A DNA stretch of 64,000 nt. Origin: Halichondria panicea (Eukaryota; Porifera; Demospongiae; Suberitida; Halichondriidae). Within the stretch, counting starts at the first letter, position 1. Every line of letters begins with the position of its first letter. The notes under the pieces were generated by a model. The model did no database searches. It was not told where the DNA came from and saw nothing but the letters and a program-made list of their open reading frames with translations. The stretch lies in NCBI RefSeq assembly GCF_963675165.1, contig NC_087377.1, positions 5,704,042 to 5,768,041 of the forward strand, read 5' to 3'. A program made the position numbers and the translations under genes. Positions 49,310 to 60,146 of the stretch are shown piece after piece.

Positions 49310-50686
49310 TTACATTGATAGATGCTTCGTTATTGCTTCTCGGATGATAGATGAATCGAGTGTACCAGGAGTGGGATGTGATGACGACGAGAACATACTA
49401 GAAGGTTCCTCGTGACGCGTCCATTCCTCTAAGCAATTATCACCATAGATTTCACAGATATTATGTAGAACGATACAAGAAGCAACAACATCACAAACAT
49501 TGACCAGATCACAATCCATTCTCTTCAGCAAACATCTCCATCTTCCCTTCAAACGACCAAACGCATTCTCAACTACCATCCTAGCTCCACTTTGCCTATA
49601 ATTATAATGCTTTTGTTGCCTTGTTATGTTTTCTGTCTCAGCAAAAGGTTTCATCAACCACGGTAGAAGAGGGTATGCTGGGTCTCCAAGAATTACTAGT
49701 GGTACGTCCACACCATGTAATTTCTTCCCCACTAATGCCGTTTTGATACACAGATGAATTAACAAACACACGAGCATCATGCACTTTTCCAGGCCAACCT
49801 ATATACACATCTAAAAATAATCCACGGTAATCTACGAGACCTTGAACGAGTATAGAGTAGTATCCTTTGCGATTATAATAGTCTGATGCACTTTCTTTAG
49901 GTTTAATCATAGGTATATGTGATCCATCAATAGCTCCAGCCGTTTGAGGGAATCCCCAGTAATCCTCAAATCCTTGCACTACATCCTTCATACTATCTCC
50001 TCGTGGAATTTTTACATACTGTGGTAATAACTTAGCAATAGCTTGACATGTTTCGATTAATATTTCACCTACTGTAGAACGACCGATACCGAATAATTGT
50101 GATAAAGTTCTGTACTCAATATTATTTTGTTGCTAATCTCCATAAGGTAACTGCTACACGTTTATCTACACCAACCGGAGATCTCATACGGGTACGTAAT
50201 TTCATGCAAACAGTGTCAAATGTTTGTTTTGACATACGCAAATTCTCCTTCCACCACTCGTCTCCATATAGCCCTGCCTTCACAGAATCCCACCAGTGTG
50301 TACTCCGTGGCTTACTCCACACAGTTCGGGTTGAAGGGGACCGGACCATGCCAATTATCATCATCCTATAATAATAGTGTTTGTGAATCAGCTTCACATA
50401 ATACTACCTAGGTAATTATACTAAATACCTGTATAATAAAACAGTTACTTGCTTACTTGCTGATTCTTCTCCTGTGGGAAGTTCTCCTCGTCCTAGCCTG
50501 ATGCTTCAATTTAAGCCTACTAGATCTACCACGTTGTTGTCGAAGGCGGTTGGTCCTATACATGGTAAGGCAGGCTGCCAGCATAAAAACAAAGCAGAGA
50601 ACAAGTTGATTCATTGCTGTTTGCAGTTGTTGCTTGCAAAATTGATCGCCTAGGATACAACGTAAAATAGGCGTGGCATGATACAA
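49310..50686 (-). pseudogene. PIF/Harbinger DDE transposase, frameshifted
   Basis: Exon 1 lies upstream of 50457 (possible ATG at 50614 or 50686) and is Arg-rich. A 91-nt GT-AG intron (50456-50366) follows, then exon 2 from 50365 to the stop at 49310. Exon 2 has the N-terminal helical region (DEWWKENLRMSKQTFDTVC), a region with LFGIGRSTVGEI, and the catalytic motifs AIDGSHIPM, LGDPAYPL and ENAFGRLKGRWR, giving D-D-E. It would cut and paste the element. Frame breaks lie near 50130 and near 49750; both are small indels next to repeated bases. Otherwise the sequence is complete, so the copy is young or the breaks are errors. Confidence 0.85.
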
Positions 50687-50778
50687 GTGCGGACACTATC
50701 AATGCGCATTGTAACTGGTTTGAGCAGATGCGCATTCAATGCGAATTGTAACTGACTCTAGTGCGGAAAGGCCTTTAG

Positions 50779-51369
50779 GATAGAGATCTTGAGCGCAAGC
50801 TGAACGAAAGCATCACTGATTTAAAAGAGAGCAGGGATTGCATAAAAATTCTAGATGACAAGCTGCAACTGCACAAGGACAAGGCAAACAAAATGTCAGT
50901 TCACAGTTCTTCTCTACAAATTGGTGAGTGATATAGATTATAGTACTCTACGTCATGCCGCACAAACTTTAAATCAATTATACCAGTGCTTAATGCTTAA
51001 TCAATTTACTTTACAGTGACACCTTCACCCCCAGCTCTCGATTTTCTTGAAAATAATTATACTTGTTTCATACGGAAGGTCAGGAAGACCCTGCTCTACT
51101 GACAAAAACCAGGACACCTCAGAGAGGATATTACCTCACTTAACCAGGCAGAAAAGGAACCACCATCAAAAAAGAGGAGGTTTTTCACCGAATCAGAGAA
51201 CACACTTATCAGCGATTACTTTCAACCAAGTAAAGATGCAAAACCACCAAGCTCAGACAGAGCAGGCGCTTTCCTGAGAGAACACCAAAAAGGGGGCAAC
51301 TTCTCCGGAAGAAGCCTCCAGCAAATTCAAGATAAAGTAAAGACTCTCATTCGGCAGATGAGAAAGTGA
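50779..51369 (+). pseudogene. Uncharacterised spliced gene, 3' part, one in-frame stop
   Basis: Exon 50779-50923 follows an AG acceptor and codes for a coiled coil (DLERKLNESITDLKESRD, ILDDKLQLHKDKANK), ending at a GTGAGT donor. Exon 51017-51369 continues in phase with TPSPPALDFL, then RRFFTESENTLISDYFQP, FLREHQKGGNFSGRS and KTLIRQMRK before TGA at 51367. One TGA interrupts it at 51100. The tail resembles a small Myb/SANT-like helix bundle but I cannot name it. Upstream exons are not visible and may have been cut off by the neighbouring Harbinger element. Confidence 0.5.
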
Positions 51370-52615
51370 TCATTGAACTATAGTTAGCTTTTAGTGTGTA
51401 CATAGTTTTGTTTATAATTTAGTTATATAGCTTGTATTGTTTTGTTTTGTTTAGTGTGTACATTGTTTTGTTGTTATCAGAATGAGAACTGTAGGATGGG
51501 TGGAGTAGATCTGTGTCCTTCACAATTGTGTTCGCCTCCACAAACCCAGTGCACCAAAAAATATTCAAACAATGTGATTTTGCCACGTATTACATGCCAG
51601 TGTGGACATTCAAAGAGCTCGAAGAATGCCATTTTCTATCTAATGGGTTTATCTTTTTTTTATAGTGATTCTTATAGTGATTCTTCTCCAAGACATGGTA
51701 AGAGTGGCGCTCGGTGAAATTGCAGAAAGAACGGACTGTGTACATGGAAACCCCCTCTTGGAGGGTGAAGAGAGAGTCTGTGTAACTCAACTCACAAACG
51801 GAGAACTTAGACGTGACGGGTATGACATTGAGGAGGGTGGATTTTGTAGTTGGAACCGTTTGGACTTAAGAAAGCAATAGCAGAGTGCATGTATATTTTT
51901 GTAAAGAATGTGTTTTCACTCCTTTGAACCTCAAATATATAGTATAGTATAGTTCTAAGAAGTTCGGAGGGATCGAAACACACCGAACACCCTGTAGAAC
52001 ACACTCACCAAGTGTTTGCTTGTGCTGAGAGTTAGGGATCGAATCACACCGACCATTCTACTAGAATGGGCAATGGAATGAGCCATAGAATTTCAGTAGA
52101 ATGGATGTATAATATAATTCTACAGCCATTCTATTCATTCATGGCTGTAGATAGATGTATAATGGTAGGGTATATATAGAATGGATGTATAATGGTAGAA
52201 TGAGCAGTAGAATGAGTAACCCTGGTGAGGGTTTGCGTGTCCAAAAGGATTGAACCACAATGAACACTTGTAGAACACCCTAATCAAGTTTTGTATTGAA
52301 TACCAGCACCAGCTCTAGCTCGTACCACTCACGAAAATGGAGAACGGAACCAGATGAAATTCGAACCAACAAGTTCGTTGAGTCCCTGATCACGTCCGGG
52401 AAGTTTAAAAGTGAATTGTTGGAGGATTGCGTATCGGAAGTGAAGACAATTAAACAAGTGTTGTTAGCTCGTTCATTTATTTAATTGTGTGATTATGCTC
52501 ACTTTAATAGAGTCTCAAGGTCGTGAATGTTCCAAGTTGTAAATGATCCTTCTTGTATATATGGATGAACAATTCAGTGTAGGACGTGGTAGGATGTATG
52601 ATAGGGTACTTTAGG
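51370..52615. other. Mostly unassigned
   Basis: 52070-52230 has repeated catta.../agaatg(g/a) elements built on tagaatgg. 52296-52484 (+) has a codon-like frame (WRTEPDEIRTNKFVESLI) that could be an exon of a neighbouring gene. No clear family. Confidence 0.4.
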
Positions 52616-53873
52616 ATGGATGGCGATCTAGCCACCTTAGAGAGTGATAGCGAGGTACGTATGCATGAATGTGTTTATAATAATTATGTATGTCATAATT
52701 ATTGACTCTGGATCATGCAGGAGCCAAATTTTACAGCGTTTCAAAATAGGAGGCGCAAGAATATTGAGGAATTGAAGGAAACCTTAGGAAACCTTGGGAT
52801 TTAAAGCAAGTGTAAAAAATAATTGGTAACGTGAACACATACACACTATTACATACACACTATTACACATACACACTATTACAGATGACACATGCCACTA
52901 ACTACAACAACAAGGTAAAGCCTGTATGAATTTAAATAAATTCATACTTTTTTGGGTGTTTTTCAGGTATCAGGTTCTACACGCCCACGAAGTCTAGTGC
53001 CTGAAACTACGAGTAGCGGAGGTGAACAGACCATCAAGAAAGTGACTGCTTTGCAACTACAACAACAAGGTAAAGCCTGTATGAATGCAATGGTGTATAT
53101 CACACTTTTTTGTGTGTTCTTCAGATATCAGGTTCTACATGCCCACGAAGCCTAGTGCCTGAAACTACGAGTAGCGGGGGTGAACAGACCATCAAGAAAG
53201 TGACTGCCAAAGAAGGGTACACTTACGAGCTATCATCAAGCGACTTAGCCCTCGAGCAATCTGTCTTCACAGCTGGAGATGGTAGAGATGGAGTAAGCTG
53301 AGTATTGTATTCATGAACCATCAAATTAATGTACTGTTATAAGTATAATAATAATTATAGGACTTACCTATTTGCATGCATACAGGGTGCATTTAATATG
53401 TTACATGCTGTATGGCACTTTGTATTATAGAAGAAAGAACTTGTGCCGCAATATGGGGTGTACGTGTCCTTCGTTGACTTGGACAGTAAAGAGCAGGGCA
53501 GTAAATTGACTGCAACTGGATTAATGCGGAGTTTAATCGGGATATGGTAAGGCTAGCCACAAGTTCAGCATCAAAGGGTATCAACCAAAGGATCAGAACA
53601 GCAGTATTTAGTCAGCAGTATTTAGTAAGTGCATAATAATAGTATAATTATGCATTAAAGGAACTCGAACTCACTCAAATGCGACTATGATTATACACTA
53701 TACACTGTAGTTTAAATTACTTGCTGTTAATGTTAGTGCTCGCTTATAAAATTTTGTATTAACACTTCGTACTTCATTGTAGAATACTGCTTGGAAAAAT
53801 ACCCTAACTGCTCAGCTGATAAGTTAATGCGAGACCTTACAAACGAAGAGAGGAGATCTAGATCAAAGTAACA
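52616..53873 (+). pseudogene. BEN-like gene 2, with a tandemly duplicated exon
   Basis: Exon 1 52616-52654 (MDGDLATLESDSE). Exon 2 from 52721 (FTAFQNRRRKNIEELKETL) is broken by a 10-bp tandem duplication at 52777-52796. Exon 3 occurs twice: 52967-53069 and 53125-about 53281 (RPRSLVPETTSSGGEQTIKK), each with its own acceptor. Further exons give VPQYGVYVSFVDLDSKE (53440-53550), RLATSSASKGINQRIRTAVF (53545-53610) and EYCLEKYPNCSADKLMRDL, stop near 53873. The last two pieces resemble a BEN domain, as in the gene at 1-1458. A one-base-type frame slip lies near 53540. Confidence 0.5.
52901..53210 (+). repeat. 155-bp tandem duplication containing an intron end and an exon
   Basis: actacaacaacaaggtaaag starts both units (52901 and 53056). 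Each unit carries a donor, an intron of 55 nt and most of one exon. The copies differ at a few sites, mainly in the intron. Confidence 0.85.
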
Positions 53874-53974
53874 ACGAAAGAAACAATGGCTCTGTATAAT
53901 TATTAATTAATCTTTTGTCCGACATGTATGTATAATTATAATTATCATGATCGATAATCCTATCTACATTTCAT

Positions 53975-54760
53975 GTGTAAAACAGGTATTTCATGCATGA
54001 AACGTGCATGAACCGGGCATGAAACATGCACTAAAACCATGCGCGGTTCATGCACTAACCATGCATGAGTTAATGCATGCTCCAGTCATGCATGTTTCAC
54101 ACCTAATTATGCACTGTTCCTACCTGTAAAGCGTCCCAAATCCTTCCTCGGGGTAAGGGACTGGTGGATTGCCTATCTGAGAGTTGTGCCGGTGGAGTTG
54201 CATGACATCATGTATGACATCATCATGTGTTTTGTAATGTCTGATATGCGTGGGTTGTAAATAGCTACACAATTACAAATAAGCTTAGTTTGTGGCAGAG
54301 AAACCAAGAAACATTGAGACTGGTGGTAGAAGGCTATACTGTCAAGTCCCCAGACAAGTGGTTGTCTCAATTGCAGCTTGATTGATAAGCTCTGCTTGGT
54401 CGCTTAATCTTGCACTAGCACAGTCTTGCCCATCCATTATTTTGTTATTATCATGCATTCTACCACAAAGAAATTAACTAAGCAATACTGTGGGCGTAAG
54501 AATGTCACATGACATTGATACTGCACTCTGATTGGTCATTACCAGATTCAGGTAACGGCACAACTCTCAGATAGGCAATCCACCAGTCCCTTACCCCGAG
54601 GAAGGGCTGGCTGGCTGGTGAGTCTAGTTTCATGCATGGTTGCATGAAACACGCATGTTTGACACAATTAGGTACATTGGTACCTAATCGCCTAATCGTA
54701 CTCATGCATGAAAATGTGCTGATACATGTCTGAAACTGACCTGTTTCAGGTGCTATATTT
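53975..54760. mobile_element. Long inverted-repeat (foldback-like) element
   Basis: A 50-bp stretch beginning ccttcctcggggtaaggg at 54141 on the plus strand recurs in inverted form at about 54554-54605. The outer parts of both arms share tgcatgaaac, catgcatg, acacctaatt and aaacaggt motifs in diverged form. The centre (about 54200-54550) has no clear gene. The layout fits a foldback or MITE-type element. Confidence 0.65.
53990..54115. repeat. GCATG-rich cluster
   Basis: tgcatg or its close variants occur about ten times in 125 bp (tttcatgcatgaaac, gtgcatgaac, catgcatgagttaatgcatg). It forms the outer part of the left arm of the inverted repeat. Confidence 0.75.
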
Positions 54761-54769
54761 TCAGTAGGC

Positions 54770-54856
54770 CTATAGAAACTCTTACTTGCACTTGATTCAT
54801 CCTCTACACACAAACACACTACCATATACCTCGCTTGCGCATGCGCACCGAGGCAT
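54770..54856 (-). repeat. Element end related to the insert at 7.7-8.6 kb
   Basis: On the minus strand it reads tatgcctcggtgcgcatgcg, then gaggtatatggtagtg, then a GT-rich stretch. The first and last parts match the right end of the insert in the gypsy LTR. Confidence 0.5.
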
Positions 54857-55691
54857 AATAATTATTGTTATTACATAACACTTCAAACCTCCATAGTGGT
54901 GAGGTAGCCACATTAATTGCTTGAGAGATTGATAGCGCCCTCAGATTAATTCCCTTGATGCTGTCCATATTGACATACTGTAAGGAAGAAAGATACTTAT
55001 AATACAGCCTACTTCATAACCAAACAAAGCTGATCATAATAATTCTTAATGCTGATCTAATATTAAATGTATATAATTAGTACGACGGTTAAATTTCACC
55101 TTCCGTTCTTCATGAAGTAGTCGCTCTGACACCATGTCCATCTTAGTTAGGTACTTCAAAAAACTAGCAAAAGAGTCAGGTAGGCTTGCCAATAAATACA
55201 CGACCTCATCTTCCTCCGACTCCGCTAATTAGCCAAACACTTCCGTCATCCGTTTCATACTCAGGTATATTAAGGACTGGGACCTTTAATTATTGCTAAA
55301 ACGCAGCCACGCCCACGATTTTTAATATGTTTTGTGTGTAAAAAGTCTGGATAGCTACTTGTCTTTTTTAGTTCTAAAAACGGTGTTCTAAACCTCTTAG
55401 TGTAGTAGGTAGTTCAAAGGCTAGCAGACATGGTACACTTATTAGCCAATAGAGAGCACTTTAGTTGTTTATGACATCACTTCCTGTCATACCTCTGGAT
55501 TCAACCACTAATTTATAATACCACCGCACAAATCATACAGTGAAACGACAGTTTACTTGAAACAATACTTTAATAACATTCGTAACAACGTAAGAAAACT
55601 GAGATGATGAAATTGGAGGTACTATTACACAGACTGAGTCTGACTGTGCTCCACCTATGCAGCCTTCCAGGTACACTGTTTGAAAGGGAAT
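54857..55691. other. No gene recognised
   Basis: AT-rich spacer up to the gypsy insertion point. It contains short codon-like stretches on the minus strand but nothing I can support. Confidence 0.45.
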
Positions 55692-55929
55692 TGTGGTAAT
55701 CTGGTAATGTGGTTTAGGAAATCACCAGAACCTTGGACTTGTAAACAGGATATTAATACATGTAGAACCTTCTAGATGTTAGTAGTAAATACTTAGTCTT
55801 GTACTAGTTTAATCTAGTAACTTCTTATTCTGGAACATTCTTACTGTTCTGTTTTTGTATAAATATTTGTGCACGTTTTATATCTATCAGAGTTCTAATT
55901 ATTTAAGTTATTGATTACAAGACATTACA
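55692..55929 (+). repeat. 5' LTR of the young gypsy
   Basis: 238 bp with TG...CA termini and the 5-bp target copy just outside. Confidence 0.97.
55858..55865 (+). promoter_or_regulatory. TATA-like box in the 5' LTR
   Basis: tataaata about 70 bp before the LTR end, a usual place for the LTR promoter. The same box is in the 3' LTR at 60070-60077. Confidence 0.6.
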
Positions 55930-55967
55930 ATTGGCGACGAGGATTGTGGATCCCAAAGTCACAGAAG

Positions 55968-58900
55968 ATGGCAACGGCTCAATTCGGAACTCTCAATGAA
56001 TTTAACGCATCTGCAGAATCGATTACTGCATACCTCGAGCGAGTGGAACTTTATTTCTCCGCAAACTCTGTGGCACAAGACAAGAAAGTAGCCACTTTTC
56101 TGAGCGTTGTAGGACCCACTGTCTACTCTACTCTCCGAGATCTATTCGCACCAACGTCACCCAAAGACAAAACACTGAGGCAAATTTTTGATCGGCTGAA
56201 GTTACATTTTGAACCAAAAAGGACTGTTATTGTCGAAAGACATCACTTTCACAAACGCGACCAAGCCGCAGGGGAATCTATCGCAGACTATGAAGCTGCT
56301 CTCCGAAATCTTGCCACACACTGTGCATTTGCTGCTTACCTCGATGAAGCTCTCCGAGATCGTTTTGTCTGTGGCATACGAGATGATTCAATTCGTCGAC
56401 GACTGCTCTCAGAGAGAGACCTCACTCTAACTCAAGCTATTGAACAAGCTTTGGCAATGGAAGCTGCAGCAAAGAATGCTCTTTTTGTCAATAGTCATGA
56501 GCATGGCATCAAGAAGCTACACTTTCGACCAAAACAGCGGATGGCTCAACTACCAACCACCTGTTCCAGATGTGGAAAATCCAACCACACGGCCAGGGAT
56601 TGTAAATTCAAGGACGCTACTTGCCATGCGTGTGGGAAGCGAGGACATATTGCTCCAGCTTGCAGATCCAAACAAGCCAAGAACTCCAAACCCAAGCCAA
56701 CTGGATTGAACCAGCCAGCCAGAAGCCAGCACACGAATACTGTTCAAACTAACGAGACAACAAAAACCGACTCAGAATCGGAAGAATTTTACAACTTGAA
56801 GCTCACAACACCAGCTGCTACTTCACCTATTGAAGTTTCAGTGGAGATTGAAGGGAAAACATTGTCAATGGAAGTTGATACAGGAGCTGCCGTCTCTATA
56901 ATTTCAGAGGTTACTCGAAAAGCTATTCTTCCAAAGCTAAAACCCAAGAAAAGTACTCTCATTCTCAAGACCTACACTGATGAACCACTCAAGATTGTTG
57001 GGCAGCTCAATGTAAACGTGACCTACGAAAAACAGAGTGCACAACTACCACTGATTGTAGTTACCGGAAATGGCCCTAATCTCTTTGGAAGAAACTGGTT
57101 GAAATACATTCGACTTAACTGGCAGCGCATTGCCACTGTCAGAAATCCTTCACTCGGTCTCAAGGAACTACTGGATCGACATGACACTTTATTCAAAGAT
57201 GAACTGGGAACCATCCAACCACAGCAAGCTACTCTCCATGTGCAAGCAGAGGCGACACCAAAATTCTTCAAGCCCCGACCAATGCCGTTTGCTCTCAAGG
57301 ATGCTGTTGGACAGGAATTAGATCGACTTGAGAAGCACGGAGTCATTAAAAAAGTTGACTCTAGTGATTGGGCTACACCTATTGTGACAGTACCAAAACC
57401 TGAAGGAAAGATTCGGTTATGTGGAGATTATAAAGTCACCATAAATCAAGTTCTCACTGTGGATCAATATCCACTACCCAAACCTGAAGATTTGTTCGCC
57501 ACTCTAGCAAATGGACACAAGTTCACTAAGCTGGATCTTCGTCAAGCCTACCTACAACTCCAACTTGATGAGTCCTCCAGAAAATATGTCACAATCAATA
57601 CGCATCAAGGCCTGTATCAGTACACACGTCTACCTTTTGGCATTGCTTCTGCTCCAGCCATATTCCAACGGCTTATGGACACTATTCTGCAAGGGGTACC
57701 TAATGTTGTTTGCTACATTGATGACATTCTGGTGACGGGCAATAGCGAGGACGACCACCTGAACAACCTCAATGAAGTGCTATCCAGACTCGAAAAACAT
57801 GGTTTTCGGTTGAAGAAGGACAAGTGCAAGTTTATGACAAATTCTGTGGAGTATCTAGGTCATCAGATTGACAGGGAAGGCATTCGAGCACTCTCACACA
57901 AGGTCAACGCAATAGTCAATGCTCCTCAACCAACAAATACCCAGGAATTACGTTCATTCCTAGGACTAATCAACTACTATGGGAAATTCATATGCAACCT
58001 GGCAAGTCTGCTCCATCCACTAAATCAGCTACTGCAAGCTAACAGGAGGTGGGAATGGACTGAGACCTGTTCACGAGCATTTCAAGCATTTCAAGACGCC
58101 AAGGATCAATTGGTTTCAGCGGATGTCCTCACCCATTACAATCCTGAGCTACCCCTTCGAATGGCAGCAGATGCTTCAGCCTACTGCTTCAGCCTACGGT
58201 ATAGGAGCAGTCATCTCACACCTTCTCCCAGATGGAAGTGAGAAGCCAATTTCATTTGCTTCACGCACTCTCACACCAAGTGAAAAGAATTACTCTCAAC
58301 TTGAAAAAGAAGCTCTTTCACTTATATTCGGTGTCAAGAAATTTCACCAATATCTCTATGGCAGGAAATTCACCCTGATAACTGACCACAAGCCACTCAC
58401 TGCGATTTTCGGAGCCAAGAAAGGAATTCCCACATTGGCCGCTGCACGACTACAGAGATGGGCACTCTTGCTCTCGGCGTACAACTACGAGATACAGTAT
58501 AAACCAACAGAATCTCACAGCAATGCGGACGGTCTCTCCAGGCTACCCTTACCAGTGATGCAGGATTCTGATGTGGGAGGAGAAGGAGTGCGTATTTTCA
58601 ACATTTCTCAAATTCTGTCTTTGCCAGTAACCTCCAAGGATGTTCAACAAGCCACAAAGTTGGACCCAATTCTCAGCAAAGTGCTAAGATACACAAGAGA
58701 TGGATGGCCAACTCAAGTCCCAGACGAGCTCAAACACTACTACTCTAAAAAAGATGAAATATCTATTGAGGCTGACTGCCTACTATGGGGAATCAGAGTA
58801 ATCGTTCCAAAATCTCTCCAAGCACAAGTGCTCAAAACTCTGCATGAAGGCCATTCAGGAATTCAGAGAATGAAGGCCCTCGCCAGAAGTTATATGTGGT

Positions 58901-59892
58901 GGAAAGGAATAGATCAAGACATTGAAAGTCAATCTAAGTCCTGTAAACCGTGTCAGGAACACAAACCAAATCCCCCCTCAGCACCTTTGCACATATGGCA
59001 ATGGCCTACGGCACCACTAAAACGAATCCACATTGACTTTGCTGGACCCTTTCAAGGAAAGATGTTCTTAATAATCGTGGACGCACACTCAAAGTGGCCT
59101 GAAGTAATCATAATGTCAAGCACTACTGCTGAAAAGACCATTGAAGCTCTCTTTACATTCTTTTCAAGATATGGTCTACCCGAACAACTCGTCTCAGACA
59201 ATGGCCCTCAGTTTACCTCACAGGAATTCGAAACAGCAATGAAACAGCAAGATATCAAGCACATAAGGAGTGCGCCTTATCACCCATCAACAAATGGTTT
59301 GGCCGAGAGATTCGTGCAGACATTTAAGAATGCCATGCGAGCTAGTGAAAATGATGGACACACTCTAATCACTAGACTCAGTACATTTTTGGGAAGGTAT
59401 CGAGCAACTCTGCATGCAACTACTGGTCGTTCACCAAGTGAACTCTTTTTACAAAGGAAATTCCGTACCAAACTCGATCTGCTCAAACCGGATGTAGCAA
59501 CCACTGTGCAGGACAAGCAACTTGAACAGAAGAAATACCATGACCAGCACTCCAAATTGAGGTCATTCACATTGGGACAAACTGTCACTGTGAGAGACTA
59601 TCTCTCATCGAAGAAATGGATGTCAGGGGTGATTGCAAGTATACTTGGACCGACTATGTATAAAGTTAAGCTGTCGAATGGGAACGTTGTTGTCAGACAC
59701 ATCGATCAGATGCGTGACCGTCAGTTTGCAGACACAGAAGAAGAAAACCCATTCGAGTATTTCACAAGTAGAGCTGAAATGACTGGAAGTGAATCATCGA
59801 TCGAATCACCTCGCAATTCACCACTTCAGCGAAAGACCTACCCAAGACGAGATCGCCGCCCAGTCGAACGCTTAATGTACCCTCCTACTTAA
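55968..59892 (+). pseudogene. gypsy gag-pol polyprotein, one 13-bp frameshift
   Basis: The likely start is ATG 55968 (MATAQFGTLNEFN); codons before it lie in the LTR and primer region. Gag has two CCHC knuckles (CSRCGKSNHTARDC near residue 199, CHACGKRGHIAPAC near 218). Protease follows (VDTGAAVS near 302), then RT (KLDLRQAYLQLQL, RLPFGIASAP, active-site YIDD near 582), RNase H, integrase zinc finger (HEGHSG, CKPCQEH), catalytic HIDFAGPF, VSDNGPQF and STNGLAERF, and a basic tail. Stop at 59890. The only break is a tandem 13-bp duplication (58172-58184 and 58185-58197) at the first RNase H motif, which moves the second half to another frame. Function: reverse transcription and integration of the element. 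Confidence 0.95.
58172..58197 (+). repeat. 13-bp tandem duplication breaking gypsy pol
   Basis: tgcttcagcctac occurs twice in a row without mismatch at the first catalytic motif of RNase H (ADAS). The length is not a multiple of three. Confidence 0.97.
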
Positions 59893-59903
59893 AGGGGGAG
59901 GAA

Positions 59904-60141
59904 TGTGGTAATCTGGTAATGTGGTTTAGGAAATCACCAGAACCTTGGACTTGTAAACAGGATATTAATACATGTAGAACCTTCTAGATGTTAGTAGTAA
60001 ATACTTAGTCTTGTACTAGTTTAATCTAGTAACTTCTTATTCTGGAACATTCTTACTGTTCTGTTTTTGTATAAATATTTGTGCACGTTTTATATCTATC
60101 AGAGTTCTAATTATTTAAGTTATTGATTACAAGACATTACA
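59904..60141 (+). repeat. 3' LTR of the young gypsy
   Basis: 238 bp, read by eye as identical to the 5' LTR, followed by the GGAAT target copy. Confidence 0.97.
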
Positions 60142-60146
60142 GGAAT

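Larger units (their letters stand above)
47910..50686. mobile_element. PIF/Harbinger-type DNA transposon, two genes
   Basis: The Myb/SANT-like gene (+) and the DDE transposase (-) converge with a 240-bp AT-rich gap between their stops, which is a common layout in this superfamily. The outer limits are minimal: terminal inverted repeats and 3-bp target duplications could not be found by eye. Confidence 0.75.
55692..60141 (+). mobile_element. Complete young Ty3/gypsy LTR retrotransposon
   Basis: 4450 bp. LTRs of 238 bp at 55692-55929 and 59904-60141 start TGTGGTAATC and end ACATTACA; I see no difference between them. The target duplication GGAAT lies at 55687-55691 and 60142-60146. attggcgacgagg (55930) follows the 5' LTR as a likely primer-binding region, and aaagggggaggaa (59891-59903) is the polypurine tract. 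One gag-pol frame fills the interior and there is no envelope-like gene. Identical LTRs mean a very recent insertion. Confidence 0.97.

Noticed and set aside
55911-55967. Extra N-terminal residues upstream of the gypsy gag start
   Set aside because: This stretch lies in the LTR and primer-binding region; ATG at 55968 is the sensible start.
57023-57346. Minus-strand frames inside the young gypsy
   Set aside because: They are antisense shadows of the intact pol frame.
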